A stretch of DNA of 64,000 bases from Epiperipatus broadwayi (lineage: Eukaryota > Onychophora > Udeonychophora > Euonychophora > Peripatidae), in NCBI GenBank assembly GCA_028023455.1, contig JAQFVV010000001.1:24293401-24357400 (forward strand), read 5' to 3'. The stretch's first letter is position 1. Each line of letters begins with the position of its first letter. This document shows positions 36,491-49,762 of this stretch, one piece after another. The position numbers and the translations under genes are program-made. The notes under the pieces were generated by a model, which ran no database searches, was not told the DNA's origin, and saw nothing but the letters and a program-made list of their open reading frames with translations.

Positions 36491-36762
36491 ATATTGATAT
36501 TAAAAGTTTTTAACACGGATGAACCCGCAAAATATGTATTTTATATATATATATAAAACCAAAACTGTCTAACACTATACTAGCAAAAATAAAAAATGAA
36601 AAACCATAAAACAATACAATACTAGATTAAATTTTAAAAATTTACCAAAATCCTTACACAACCATGGTTTCATTTACTACAAATAGACCTTCTCAAGTGA
36701 AAATCAATCTAAAGGAAAACATATATATATATATATATACAAACAAACCTTCCCATAATTCA

Positions 36763-37365
36763 CTACAAATTCCACCTTCCCTTAATATCAAAAGAAGTCT
36801 TCATAAGATTGATAGCCTCAGAATCAAGGAGTTTTATCATCAAAGTCTCCTTTATTCTTCTTTTTAACTCATTCTTTTCATAAAAAATAACCGAAGCATT
36901 GTTAAACAATATTCTATGACCTGTATTCAATTCATGAATATATAAAGCTGAGTTAAGATACCTATGTTTAACCCTACTTATATGAACCTTAACCCTTTCA
37001 TTAAGGCTAAATTTACTCTGACCTACATAAAATTTACCACAACTACATGGAATTTTATAAACAATACCAGGAATAGACCTACTATCAATAGACTGCTTTG
37101 AACCATTAAGTAATGAATTCAAATCAGAACCTTTCCTCCATGAAACCTTCATTCCACCTAACAAATGACTATTCCTATAAACCAAATTATAAATTGATGC
37201 TTTAAATGTAAAGACATATAATCATCATCCTTACCAACAAAATTCTTATCCAAATCACGACTATAAACATTATTATTAAATACCACTTTTTTAATAAAAT
37301 CATGATTATAACCCAATTCTACATATTCAGCAGCAAATTGACTTCTTTGAATATCAGCATCATTA
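36763..37365 (-). pseudogene. Linker and GIY-YIG endonuclease of the Penelope-like element
   Basis: After the RT frame ends, the linker continues in another frame (NDADIQRSQFAAEYVELGYN, then KKVVFNNNVYSRD). A one-base deletion near 37197 (TCTTTACATTT, where the right arm has TCTTTACCATTT) forces a second change. From 37185 the endonuclease frame runs for 140 codons: GIVYKIPCSCGKFYVGQSKF (the GIY...YIG core), then LNERVKVHISR with the catalytic-type Arg, then a His-containing helix (ELNTGHRI) and the Glu region near FYEKNEL. Endonucleases of this type nick the target DNA to prime reverse transcription. Two frame lesions mean this copy cannot make the fusion protein. Confidence 0.88.
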
Positions 37366-38676
37366 TTAAATATTATTAAGCCTTCTATTCCAACAACAAA
37401 AATTCAACAAAGACATTTTTTTATGTATAAAAGGCTGATAACTATCAGGCCTAATCATATTTCTCAAATTTTTAGGTTTTATAAAATGACTACAAAACAA
37501 AACATCATTAACCTTCTCAACATTTAAATCTAAAAACTTTAATTTTACAAAATCAAAACCACCCCCCTCAATTGTAAACTTAATACTAGAATCAAAACCA
37601 TTCAATGCACATAAAAACTCTTCTAATTTCTCTTTCTGAATAACAAACAAACAATCATCAACATACCTAACAAATAATTTAATAGAACATGAAAACATAT
37701 TAATAATACTACACTCCAAATAATCAATATAGACAGCACACATCAATGGAGAAATGACATAACCAATAACCCAACCTTCTCTAATCTTATAAAACACATC
37801 ATTAGACATAAAATACATTGAATCCTCTAACAGCAAAAGCAAATCATGAAAAACTTTAATCTTATCTGCAGAAAAACATTCTAATTTTTTTAACATTGAA
37901 AGAAAAACATCAATACTTTTTAATCTATTAACCGATTGATACATATTTTCAATGTCTAAACTACCAAAAACACAATCATCATCCAAAACAAAACCATTTA
38001 TTTTCTTAAAAGCCTCAAAAGAAGAAGAAACACAAAATTGACCCAATTTTATATAATCCTTAAAATATCTTATAATAAATTTTGATATTTTATCAACAAT
38101 TCCTCCTGTAAAATCAAAAATACACCTCAAAGGAAAATTATCTTTATGAGACTTCAAATTAAAGAAAACCTTTGGAGCCACAAAATCACTAGGGTAACAA
38201 TTTAAATAAGTAGCTCTATCAAAAATCTTTTTATTTTCCATAACTTTCATAATCTTAATTAATTTAGATTTTATTTTTTTACCAGGATCAGAATCTAAAA
38301 TAGCATATTTTCCATTATTTAATTCTAAAGAAACTTTACTTTTAAAATCAATATTATTTAACAATACAAACCGGCCACCTTTATCTTCTTTTAACAATAC
38401 TACATCATTGGCTTTCAATCATTTTTTAACAAAACTAATTTCCTTAGGGGCAAAAACAAATTTTTCTCTTTTAAGTAATTGACTATTCAAAATAACCTGT
38501 AAAGACATTTTATTTTCATCAGAAATATTACTATTACTTTCAATGGCAGAAACAAAATCAAAAACTAAATTTTTATTAGCAAATGGAACAAAACCAGGAC
38601 CCTTAGCTAAAATAGCCAAATCAGATACATTCAAAACATAATTTGACAAATTTAAAACAGATGAAGCATCAGGCCT
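37366..38676 (-). pseudogene. Penelope-like reverse transcriptase, nearly intact
   Basis: The frame is open from the arm junction at 38676 (PDASSVLNLSNY) through KGPGFVPFANKN to one in-frame TGA at 38419-38421, and from 38418 for 350 more codons. Past the TGA come LLKEDKGGRFVLLN, PKVFFNLKSHK and PLRCIFDFTGG (fingers), GSLDIENMYQSV (motif A Asp), GWVIGYVISPLM (motif B) and the catalytic box RYVDDCLFV at residues 251-259 after the stop (about 37654-37665). These are the hallmarks of Penelope-like RT, which is related to telomerase RT. It stops in LNNI just before the linker, where a frame change is needed to continue into the endonuclease. The N-terminus is missing beyond 38676. The TGA sits where TGG (Trp) would read through. 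Confidence 0.9.
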
Positions 38677-38692
38677 GATTTTATTAAAAAAA

Positions 38693-39211
38693 GTGGTATT
38701 TAATAATAATGTTTATAGTCGTGATTTGGATGATAAGAATTTTGTTGGTAAGGATGATGATTATATGTCTTTACCATTTAAAGCATCAATTTATAATTTA
38801 GTTTATAGGAATAGTCATTTGTTAGGTGGAATGAAGGTTGCATGGAGGAAAGGTTCTGATTTGAATTCATTACTTAATGGTTCAAAGCAGTCTATTGATA
38901 GTAGGTCTATTCCTGGTATTGTTTATAAAATTCCATGTAGTTGTGGTAAATTTTATGTAGGTCATAGTAAATTTAGCCTTAATGAAAGGGTTAAGGTTTA
39001 TATAAGTAGGGTTAAACATAGGTATCTTAACTCAGCTTTATATATTCATGAATTGAATACAGGTCATAGAATATTGTTTAACAATGCTTCGGTTATTTTT
39101 TATGAAAAGAATGAGTTAAAAAGAAGAATAAAGGAGACTTTGATGATAAAACTCCTTGATTCTGAGGCTATCAATCTTATGAAGACTTCTTTTGATATTA
39201 AGGGAAGGTGA
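38693..39211 (+). pseudogene. Inverted partial copy: linker plus GIY-YIG endonuclease
   Basis: This is the right arm read forward: VVFNNNVYSRDLDDKNFVGK, MSLPFKASIYNLVYRNSH, then GIVYKIPCSCGKFYVGHSKF and the same C-terminus ending in DIKGR at 39211. It is open over 172 codons, without the one-base deletion of the left arm. It differs from the left copy at only a few residues (Ala for Ser, His for Gln, Tyr for His). Lacking a reverse transcriptase it is a non-coding partner arm, not an independent gene. An upstream start is not expected. Confidence 0.85.
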
Positions 39212-39399
39212 AATTTGTAGTGAATTATGGGAAGGTTTGTTTGTATATATATATGTTTTCCTTTAGATTGATTTTCACTTGAGAAGGTCTATTTGTAGTA
39301 GATGAAACCATGGTTGTGTAAGGATTTTGGTAAATTTTTAAAATTTAATCTAGTATTGTATTGTTTTATGGTTTTGCATATATATATATATATATCATT

Positions 39400-39482
39400 T
39401 GAAGCTTGAGTTCTAGAAGTGGCAGAACTGATCACAGTCTATGGGTCATGAGCTCCAGAGTTTAATGCTTGAACTCTTGCAA
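39400..39482 (-). repeat. Possible tRNA-derived SINE relic
   Basis: On the minus strand GTTCAAGCATTAAACTCTGG followed by AGCTCATGACCC resembles the blocks at 45840 (AAATGCCAAACTCTGGAGCTT) and 15940 (ATAGACTTTGGAGCTAAAT). These look like the anticodon half of one tRNA-derived family. Boundaries are unclear. Confidence 0.3.
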
Positions 39483-41886
<2,404 letters not shown>

Positions 41887-42477
41887 GAAGGTACTTTATT
41901 AAATCAAAGAATTTACATGGTTAAACCAGTTATACATAGTTTCACAGTGTTTACATGTTGAAAAAAATTATTACATGTCTTTTGTATTGGATTGCATACA
42001 TCAGGAAGTTTTTATCGCTCAGTAATTGTTCCACTGTAGTTATATGCTTGTATAAAAAGTTTGCTATTTTTATATTATGTGGATTTTCATGATAATTGTT
42101 TTGCTATTTGGGATTGCATAGGCAACCCTGACCCTATATCAAAAATTATGTTCTTTATGTGAAAAGTTCATTGTTCTTAGTGTAGTGATAAGAAAATTTG
42201 TAATGATGTAAATAATTCTGAATGTGTTAAATGGATGGTCTGCAGCAATTACTATGCCAGTTCTTGTTGGGGGAGATTATGCATTACTGGAGCATTCACA
42301 GAATCCCTGTGCCCTCCAAAAAAACCTGGCTGGGTTTACTTGGGATCCAGCATAGATCTTGGTTTCAAGCAGCCCTGTTTTGTGTTGTTTTGTTTGATTT
42401 ATCCAATGTTTAATTTTGTGCAAGTTTGTGGACAAATTTAAGCCCCTAACATTCATAGATACAATTCTAAATTTCAT
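41887..42477 (-). pseudogene. LINE ORF2 start: endonuclease domain, truncated
   Basis: From 42477 the minus strand reads MKFRIVSMNVRGLN, the start of an apurinic-type endonuclease of a non-LTR element, then ETKIYAGSQ (the catalytic-type Glu region). After a stop it continues GIVIAADHPFNTFRI and RVAYAIPNSKTIIMK (the position of VYAP in this family). KRHVIIFFN near 41980 could be the GGDFN block decayed. Coding similarity then fades into the TTA microsatellite. No reverse transcriptase follows, so the copy lacks most of ORF2, which is unusual because LINEs are normally truncated at the 5' end. Confidence 0.72.
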
Positions 42478-42647
42478 TGTATTAATTCTTCATTTTTATG
42501 GCCACTTGTTTTTGGGTATATCTCTGTAATATTGTCTGGTACATCTTGAAATTGGGGTTCAATCTCTTTGTCAGTTGACTTGGACAACTGGTTCATGAGA
42601 TTAGTACTATGGGTGTTTGAGCCATCTATTTTAACCTTTTTAACTCT

Positions 42648-44394
42648 TCAGTTTTTCCTTTGTGGGTGACCTGGTTTACATTTTTGCTCTATACCAACTT
42701 CAATATTCTTTGGTAGACTGGGTGTGATCAATTCTGTAGTGTCAATCATTGTTTTATCTTTCGTTCTAGACCATGTCAATGAGTCTAGCATGTCATTCTC
42801 ATTTCTTTCCTCATTCATGAATTGATGCTCTGTCTGTGTTTTTTCATGCTTCTCTCCTCTGAAATGTAGTAACTTGTTATTATTATCTCTATGTATTGAT
42901 TGATGTACTTTCAGCTTGTGTTGCTTTTTTGTTTTATTCTTAAGTGTATTTGTCAGCTGTTGAATATTATCTTTTTGCTTTTCACTGCATTTTTTAACCC
43001 TACTTTTTGCTATGTTTGGAAGGCTATTCTCTAAGTTCTCCAGCATTCTAATTCCCTGATGATGATCTTCTAGCTGTGATTTGAATGGCTTTATGCCATG
43101 TTGCATGCTGTGCATTTACTTAGCACTTGTCTTGATTGGTCTAGTTATATTGATATTATAATGTATTTGCATTGGTTGATTACTTCTGGGCACCTTCTCT
43201 CCATTTTCAGTGTATTCACTTCTCTCTTTATTGCTATTAGTTGTTAAATTTGGTGGCTTATCATTGGTCTCTGTTTGGAAGTTTGCATTTTCTGTTGTAT
43301 ATTCCTTACTTGACTGTGCTGGTTCTGCATTGTTTGTTATGCTGATAATTGTTGGATATATTTTAAAGCTTTTAATTTGTTGTGGTTCACCTGGTTCTTG
43401 GTTACCATTGGATGTCTGATGTCACATTTTGCAGCCAGGTGGCCTCTGCCCCTGCATGCAAAGCATTGTGGCCTGAGACCTTTTATTTGTGATGTGAGTA
43501 TTGCCTCCTGATCTGTTATCTGACAGGGAATGTCTTCAGGGTTGATGTTATTGTTGATTTTTATTTTGAAGTAAAAATTGTTGGAATATACTGGTGTAGG
43601 TGTATCAGTACAATATATAGGTTTGATGTGTATTGCCTGTCCAAATGGTACCATTAGTTTAGAAAATCTAGCCAGCCATAATCAAAATAAGTAGTTCTAC
43701 AAATTTCTGTCAACAATAATTAGAGCATAATTACCAAGAGTTTTAATCTTATCTTGGAACCCTGTCCACTGCTTCTCACTAAAAAATTCAATGGCCAAAT
43801 ATCTTGAGTTAGGGTGTTTTCCAATAGACACTACAGTGTCACAGATTGCCTACTTTGTTAATTCTTCATACCATATGTCCCTCAGAAATTTGTACAGGGA
43901 TAAACTGTGATCTGTAGCCGCCAATACAGGTGATTTATTAGAATTTTTTTTTTGAAAGAGTTGAAGAGTTTTTTTGGCATTGGGTCATTAAACTTATGGT
44001 TTAAATCTACAAGTTCTTCACTTGTCCAGTTATCATTGGATGGCATGTGGATATTTTCATCTGTTACATATATCTTGTTAAGGTCATTTTTGTCTGCTCT
44101 CCTAAATCTTGCAGATTGGTTCACATTAGCATTGTTGTTGTCATTATGTTTTGGTGAATTTGATTTTGCTATGTTTGTGTATATTTTTTTTTGCATGCTG
44201 TCATTGATGGGGATTGATATATTCGGTTTTGCACTACTTGTGGCTAAGCATTTATGTGTATTTTTATTATCATTATGTTTTGATGAATTTATTTTTGCTG
44301 TATTCACATAAGTTTTCTTCCTATTGTTGTTGATGGGAATTGAAGAATCTAGCATTGTGCATCTTGCAGCCATGCATTCCTGTGCAGATGCCAT
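42648..44394 (-). pseudogene. LINE ORF1 (gag-like) with CCHC zinc knuckle
   Basis: ORF1 starts at 44394 (MASAQECMAARCTMLDSS) with an Asn/Ser/Lys-rich N-terminus. After frame changes near 43930 and 43690 it gives LRDIWYEELT, SIGKHPNSRYLAIEFFSEKQ and MVPFGQAIHIKPIYC, an RNA-binding-type domain. The knuckle GLRPQCFACRGRGHLAAKCD (Cys-x2-Cys-x4-His-x4-Cys) lies near 43460-43410. The 43115-42648 frame is a Lys/Gln-rich C-terminal tail. Two-ORF LINEs use such a protein to bind their RNA. Endonuclease coding follows 171 bases on, in the usual order. Several stops and frameshifts show it is dead. Confidence 0.78.
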
Positions 44395-44612
44395 GTTGTA
44401 TTTTGATGTTAACCGAATTTGTTTTTGAAAAAAAAAAAAATTTGCTTACCTTCTGGATGAGAGTCCCCTCCCCCCCAAACAAATAAATATAGCTGTTAAC
44501 TTTTGTTAGCAGGTGTTTTATTAAATATTTTTTTGTTTTCCGAGAACTTTGCCAGCATTATCTTAGAGCAGATAATCAATGTGCTCGATTTGCTACTCAG
44601 CAGGACCCCATA
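44395..44612 (-). other. Probable 5' untranslated part of the minus-strand LINE
   Basis: Between the ORF1 start and the TTA microsatellite lie an A run (44429-44441), a CTCATCCAGAAGG-type sequence and a C run at 44467. A 5' end near 44600 is likely because the sequence becomes pure microsatellite there, but I cannot fix it. Confidence 0.35.
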
Positions 44613-44685
<73 letters not shown>

Positions 44686-44691
44686 ATAATA
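44613..44691. repeat. (TTA)n microsatellite
   Basis: About 26 TTA units, ending ATAATAATAAA. It borders the 5' side of the minus-strand LINE, as the 407-base array borders the other side. Confidence 0.95.
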
Positions 44692-47183
44692 AATTGTAAG
44701 TGAATTTACATTCAGTAGATATATGTTATACATATTATCTCAATTTCTTTTAAATAACTATATTAATTTAAATTTTTTTGTTACTATTACAATTTTAATT
44801 TATATATGCATACTATATACATAAAAAAGTATCTGTCAGATATATATATATGTTCATGTTAAAAGATATTTGCACTTATAGTACAGTAAACAATATGTAT
44901 TGTAATCAAAGCTTGTCAACAAAATATGAAAATGTGAAAGAGCTTGGAACAAAATGTAGTGGATATCATAGCTCCATCGCTTCCTATTTCAAAATGCCAA
45001 ATATGAAATATTATCTGTTCTAACACTAGGTAGTTTTTATGACTTCAAAATATTATTAATTTTTTGATAAAATAATATATATTATTTTCTGCTAACAAAA
45101 ATTAATTAACAGAGCATTATTTATTCAAAACTGAAGTCAGTCGCATGTATATATTGCGACAATAAAAAATTGAACTAACGCTGCAGAGAATTACATTAAT
45201 AAGAAAACTGAAGAAAGATTAAATAATTAATACTATTTGAGTCAACATATATATACTATATGCGTTTCTAATATTTTTCCAACTATTTTATGGCTTCCAG
45301 GCTTTAAAATTTTAACACTAACTACTACAGAACAAAAAAATTGATAGACAGGAAAAGGATTATTTGCGCTACAATTATTTGAAATCCTTTTTTTTTTTTT
45401 AAAGCTGCAGGTGTAGATTTACATCCTGAAATTGCCAGATTTTTTTCCTCATTAAATCTAATCATACACCCAACTAACCTAAGCCATAATTTTCTTGTCC
45501 TTGCTATAATATTTTTTTGTTTTGTTTTTAATAATCAAATTATTATTGTTTTTAGTTTTAGTTTTAACTATATAATTGTTAATATTTTTATTTATCTTCT
45601 TTACATTTAATATCATTGTTCGAAGTTGTTTATTTTATATACATTCACACACACATCACACTTTAAAAACCATTTCATTTTATGCAGAACAATTGTAATT
45701 TATATATATATAATTCTTTCAAGTTATCCCGTGTGTTTATCAACAGTACAAGCTGTTTATAAAATTATTATAAAGTATTTATCAAAACTTGTAGTTTCAT
45801 TGAAATGACTCTTAACAAGTGTCCTTTGTGGTTTAATGTAGTGATTAAATGCCAAACTCTGGAGCTTAAAGTCTTTGAATCCATTTCAGCTGACACTGGG
45901 GCTCGAACTTCTTAAGAACTCCCGTGTAATTATTTATAGAATACGTCGTTCCAGAACAAAGCCTTTTCAAACATTTTTTCTCATTTATATATTATACACA
46001 TTTTCACTAGAAGATAGAGTGTTTTTTAAGTACAAAGATTATATATATATATATTGTATCTGCACTAGTTGAAAATCAAAACGTTCTTCCTGATTACCAA
46101 TTTTAATTATTAAAGGAAAAGAGTTTAGTATTTGAAAATATAATTACTCTTTTTCAATATTTATGTAAACGGTTATTTTTAATTAAAGTCAGATGATTTT
46201 CTACTTTCAAAGCATAACTTATTTTTCTTCATTTTGAAGTTAGAAATTAAAATAGAAGTACTTATTTAGCAGTAAGTTACCTTTTTACTGAGCTAACTAC
46301 TCAGATTTTTAATGATCCTAAGAAAACTACAAGCATCAACTTAACTATTAGTGGGATATCTTTAGGGGTGCACCCAATGGATTTATTACTTAGGTATAAT
46401 TACTAAATTGCTATCTTAAAAATTACTGGAAAAATTCTAATAAAACAAAGAACTGTTCATTCAAATTTTTAACTTAAAAATATGTTTTTGTTTTCTGAAT
46501 ATATGAAACTTATAGTTTCACAATAAAACTATTTTCAGATCTGATACTTAAGAAAAAAATCCTAGACTTTCCTAAAAACTCTCAACTAATTAAAATAATT
46601 TTCAAGTTCTACCCATATTTAAGCTCGGCAAATAAGATTGGTAAATACATAAAACTACTGTGAACTAAAATATTCTGTTTCAATGGTATTAATTCAAAAT
46701 ACTTCTATTTTCTTAAGCACTTCTAGTGCTTTCATGCTGGATTCTAAATGATCTAATAATCTAGTGTGCAGCACTTATTAACTCTGTGTTCTCTGATTCT
46801 AATAAAATCAAAAGTTCTGATACCGCTCATAAAAAAAAAAAAATACACAGTTTATGAAAACGTCTAATGGAAGAACTTTTTTTAAAAAGTACTTAAATGT
46901 ATTTGTAGACTGTTCTACAACATCTGATACATTTAATGAGCTCTCCAGAAATATCAACTCTGCCATAATAATTTTTATCCATCACAGGACATACACTTTT
47001 AATATGGCTATATATTAAAATATTTACCATATCCAATATATATATAATGACCCACTTCATTTAAATTTCAAATATAATATACAGTTGTAAATATTTAGAA
47101 AAAAAAAACATGCTAATGACCCTTAAGATACAGTTTGATCAATTAGAACCCATATAGCTTACCTGATTGATGAGATCTGATTC
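44692..47183. other. AT-rich DNA without recognisable gene, with one tRNA-like patch
   Basis: No gene seen. At 45830-45915 GTTTAATGTAGTGATTAAATG, then AACTCTGGAGCTTAAAG, TCTTTGAATCC and GGGGCTCGAACTTC suggest a decayed tRNA-derived SINE related to 15930 and 39400. Confidence 0.42.
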
Positions 47184-47705
47184 ATTTAAATCAGAGGTGG
47201 GCAATTGTTTTGGCTCAGGACCACTTTGTGGAAGTGGAGGTTAGTAGAGGGTCACATCGGGGGACACTTTGTGGAAGTGGATGTTAGCGGAGAGCCACAC
47301 CTTTTTTCATGACACAATAAACACACTGCTTTATTTCCTGTATTACCAAAGAAATATTTACTTGTCCATTCTTCATTAAACACACAACATTCATGACTGA
47401 TTTTACATTTTTTCGAAGGATTTATGGTTTCACTAAAGTTGGAAATTTATATATTTACTGTTGCAAAGACAAAATTCAAATTACCCAGAACAACCAAAAA
47501 AGCACTGTGCACTGTACCTACACTGCACATGCATATTTATGTGGTCATCCTAGTTGAAAATATGAGATGAATCTTCGGTTGTGCATGGGAAGGAAATCTC
47601 AGTTCAAGGCAGATTTTTCTGACTCTCTTGGTGAGCCACAAAAAAAAAACTCTTAAAGGCCACATGTGACCTGTGGGCCACTATTTATCCACCCCTGATT
47701 TAAAT
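47184..47705. mobile_element. hAT-superfamily deletion derivative
   Basis: The element (47192-47697, 506 bp) is bounded by CAGAGGTGGGCAAT on the left and, in inverse on the right, CAGGGGTGGATAAAT, imperfect terminal inverted repeats of the hAT CAG-type. A perfect 8-bp target duplication ATTTAAAT flanks it (47184-47191 and 47698-47705), as hAT transposases produce. Subterminal TTTGGCTCAGGACCAC and the inverse of GGGCCAC are typical of related non-autonomous hAT elements. A 43-bp period duplication (CACTTTGTGGAAGTGG at 47222 and 47265) lies near the left end. It is non-autonomous but keeps a piece of transposase. Confidence 0.88.
47296..47399 (-). pseudogene. Transposase N-terminus fragment (BED-type finger) of hAT
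   Basis: The minus strand reads SHECCVFNEEWTSKYFF, then GNKAVCLLCHEK. This is the beginning of a hAT-family transposase of the ZBED-related type, where a short F-x-EEW-x-x-KYFF segment is followed by the first Cys pair of a BED zinc finger. Only about 35 codons remain before the duplicated left terminal region takes over, so the second half of the finger and the catalytic domain are gone. It shows that this repeat is an internal deletion product of an autonomous element. Confidence 0.68.
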
Positions 47706-48340
47706 GCATTTTAAAAACTATTTGCATGTCCTTCACTTACCCAGAAACTACAGTCATATATTTTAAATATTAAAGGGAGCTGTTAAAAAGATGAAATGTT
47801 AAAAAAAAAAGAAAAAATTATCAAATATCTTTAAAATGAATAGAATATATTTGAAAGCTATTAAATTAAGGTTCATATTTAAGTTTAAAATAAAATATAA
47901 TAGTTTCTAACTTGGTAAAAAGTAATTAACAATCATTTACTATATTTTGAAAATGATTGTTGTTAAATAAGTGCTTTCTGGTTGCAGAAAGGAGTTTGCT
48001 GTTAACTGAAAGGAGACCGTTTGATTCCTCTTGGAGGCCTTAAAGGAACTGAGCAGGGCAAATTTCCGAATGTCCACTCCATATATTCTTGTCATTGCAG
48101 CTGTTATTACTATGTGATTATTCATATAGTATACAAACATGAATGGGCTGCTCATCAACATGCATTAGCCAGCATGGTGAGTTTATTGGCTTTTTACCTC
48201 TGAGCTTAAGATCAAAAAACACCATGGTCTTTCTCCTAAAATGCCTGATAAGGCAGAATAAATATGTCAGAATAAAAAAAAATTCTAATAGATATATACA
48301 ATCATGACAGATAAAAATAAATTATGGCCCTTATTCCAGG
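47706..48340. other. Unassigned segment, GC-richer at 47970-48250
   Basis: Around 47970-48250 the composition is more balanced (TTGGAGGCCTTAAAGGAACT, CATGAATGGGCTGCTCATC). Overlapping open frames on both strands are 60-73 codons and match nothing I know. It ends with an A-rich stretch near 48280, consistent with an old retroposon, but without confirmed ends. Confidence 0.3.
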
Positions 48341-48429
48341 AGTCTGTAAAGTCACCAGCCAAAACAGCAGTTGGTGGCAGAAGGCAGAGTGTGCTAAGAA
48401 TCTCCTGATTGCAGACCCAGGCAGCCATT

Positions 48430-49072
48430 TGATAATGACTTTTTATTTAGGTACTTACAATTGCTGATCACTTTCAAGTGAAGTAAGATTGCAAGAATTG
48501 GAAAAAGAACTATCTTTTATTAAATAGGATGTTATAGAACTTTGGGAAGTTAGAATTAAAAGGTGAAGAGACAATTGATTTAAAAAATGGACATATAATC
48601 TACTATAAAAGCACAAATATTGGAAATACAAGTGGAGTAGGATTCATTATAAATAAAAAGTGGAAGAATAACATTGTGGAGATTGATGGTGTATTGGCCA
48701 GAGTGACAAACTTAGTTATTCAACTTAATAGCAGATATCAAATGCAGATAATTCAGGTTTATGCCCCAACAAGTTTTCATAGTGATGAAGTAGTAGAAGA
48801 TTTTTATATGGATGTACAAAAGGCTTTTGATCAGACTAAATAACATTTAAAATTGTTATGGGGGACTTTAATATTAGAATTGATAAACAAATGAAAGATA
48901 AAAGTGCTATAGATAAATTTGGTTATGGTAATAGAAATGAGAGGACTTAGATTTGTGGAGTTTTCAGAAAAAGAAAAACATTATATTATGAATCTTTTTT
49001 TTTTTTTTGAGAAAAATGTTAAAAGGAAATGGGCATGGAAGCATCCAAATGAAGGTATAGCAGGATTATATT
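48430..49072 (+). pseudogene. RTE endonuclease domain, broken
   Basis: Opening residues LGTYNC (near 48450) lead to RLQELEKELSFIK, then GHIIYYKSTNIGNTSGVGFI, KWKNNIVEIDGVLARVTNL and QIIQVYAPTSFHSDEVVEDF (near 48750). After a stop, MGDFNIRIDKQ gives the GDFN catalytic block near 48860. These are the successive motifs of the apurinic-type endonuclease that nicks the target for RTE elements. The leading Glu motif reads ELWEVRIK instead of the usual L-x-E-x-R context. Several stops break it. Confidence 0.78.
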
Positions 49073-49600
49073 TTGACTAACAGAAAATACATATTTCTAG
49101 ATTGTAATGTATGTAATAATAAATTCAAAACAGGAAGTGATCAACGATTAGTAAAATGTAAAATAAGGGTTAATGCAAAACTAGAGAGACAAAAATTATT
49201 AAGAAAAAGAATATTTACAGTTGATATTTCTATTCTTCAAAAACATTCTTATGAATTTAAATTAAAATTTGCAAATCGGTTTCAAGTATTAGTAGATTTT
49301 GAAAATGATTCAGATGTGAATGAAATTAATAAGAAAATAACTGATACACTTTTAAAAACTGCAACAAAGATAGCTGATAGAAAAAAGAAGCAATTGACCA
49401 ATAAAATTTCTACTGAGATTAGAGAATTTATGAAGAAAAGAAGAAATATGAAGATATATAAAAGTGATGCATTAAAAGGATTGAATATTTTGAATTTTGT
49501 AAAATGGTGAGAAAAAGAGTTGATAATGGTATAAGAAAGTATAATTGTGAACTAGTAAAGAAAGCTGTAGAAGAAAATAAAAGTCTCAAGAGTGTAAAAC
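49073..49600 (+). pseudogene. RTE ORF linker between endonuclease and RT
   Basis: The 145-codon frame starts LTNRKYIFLDCN... DQRLVKCKIRVN, the usual end of the endonuclease (SDHRLV position, here SDQRLV). It continues with a Lys-rich linker (ITDTLLKTATKIADRKKK) typical of the stretch before RT in this clade. It ends at a stop at 49508; the following sequence is in another frame. Confidence 0.72.
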
Positions 49601-49762
49601 AATATTTTGAATATTAGTAAGAAACTTATATCTGCAACAAGAAAAAAAGGTGGAACTATTACTAAAAAGAGAGATGACATCATGAAATGAGTAGAAGAGT
49701 TCTATCAATAATTATATAGTAATAAAGAACAAGTATCTCCTACGTCTATTATAGCTTCTGAA

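Larger units (their letters stand above)
36602..39372 (-). mobile_element. Penelope-like element with ~700-bp inverted arms
   Basis: The core reads on the minus strand: N-truncated reverse transcriptase (38676 to 37366), linker, then GIY-YIG endonuclease (to 36763) and an untranslated end at 36602. A second copy of linker plus endonuclease plus untranslated end lies in the opposite orientation at 38676-39372. The arms 36602-37302 and 38676-39372 are about 98% alike by eye, down to the outer ends (AATCTAGTATTGTATTG on the right, its inverse on the left). Such partial inverted copies acting as pseudo-terminal repeats are a known habit of Penelope-like elements. The high identity of the arms implies a young insertion. 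No target duplication was identified. Confidence 0.85.

Noticed and set aside
43952-44311. 119-codon plus-strand frame
   Set aside because: Antisense shadow of LINE ORF1.
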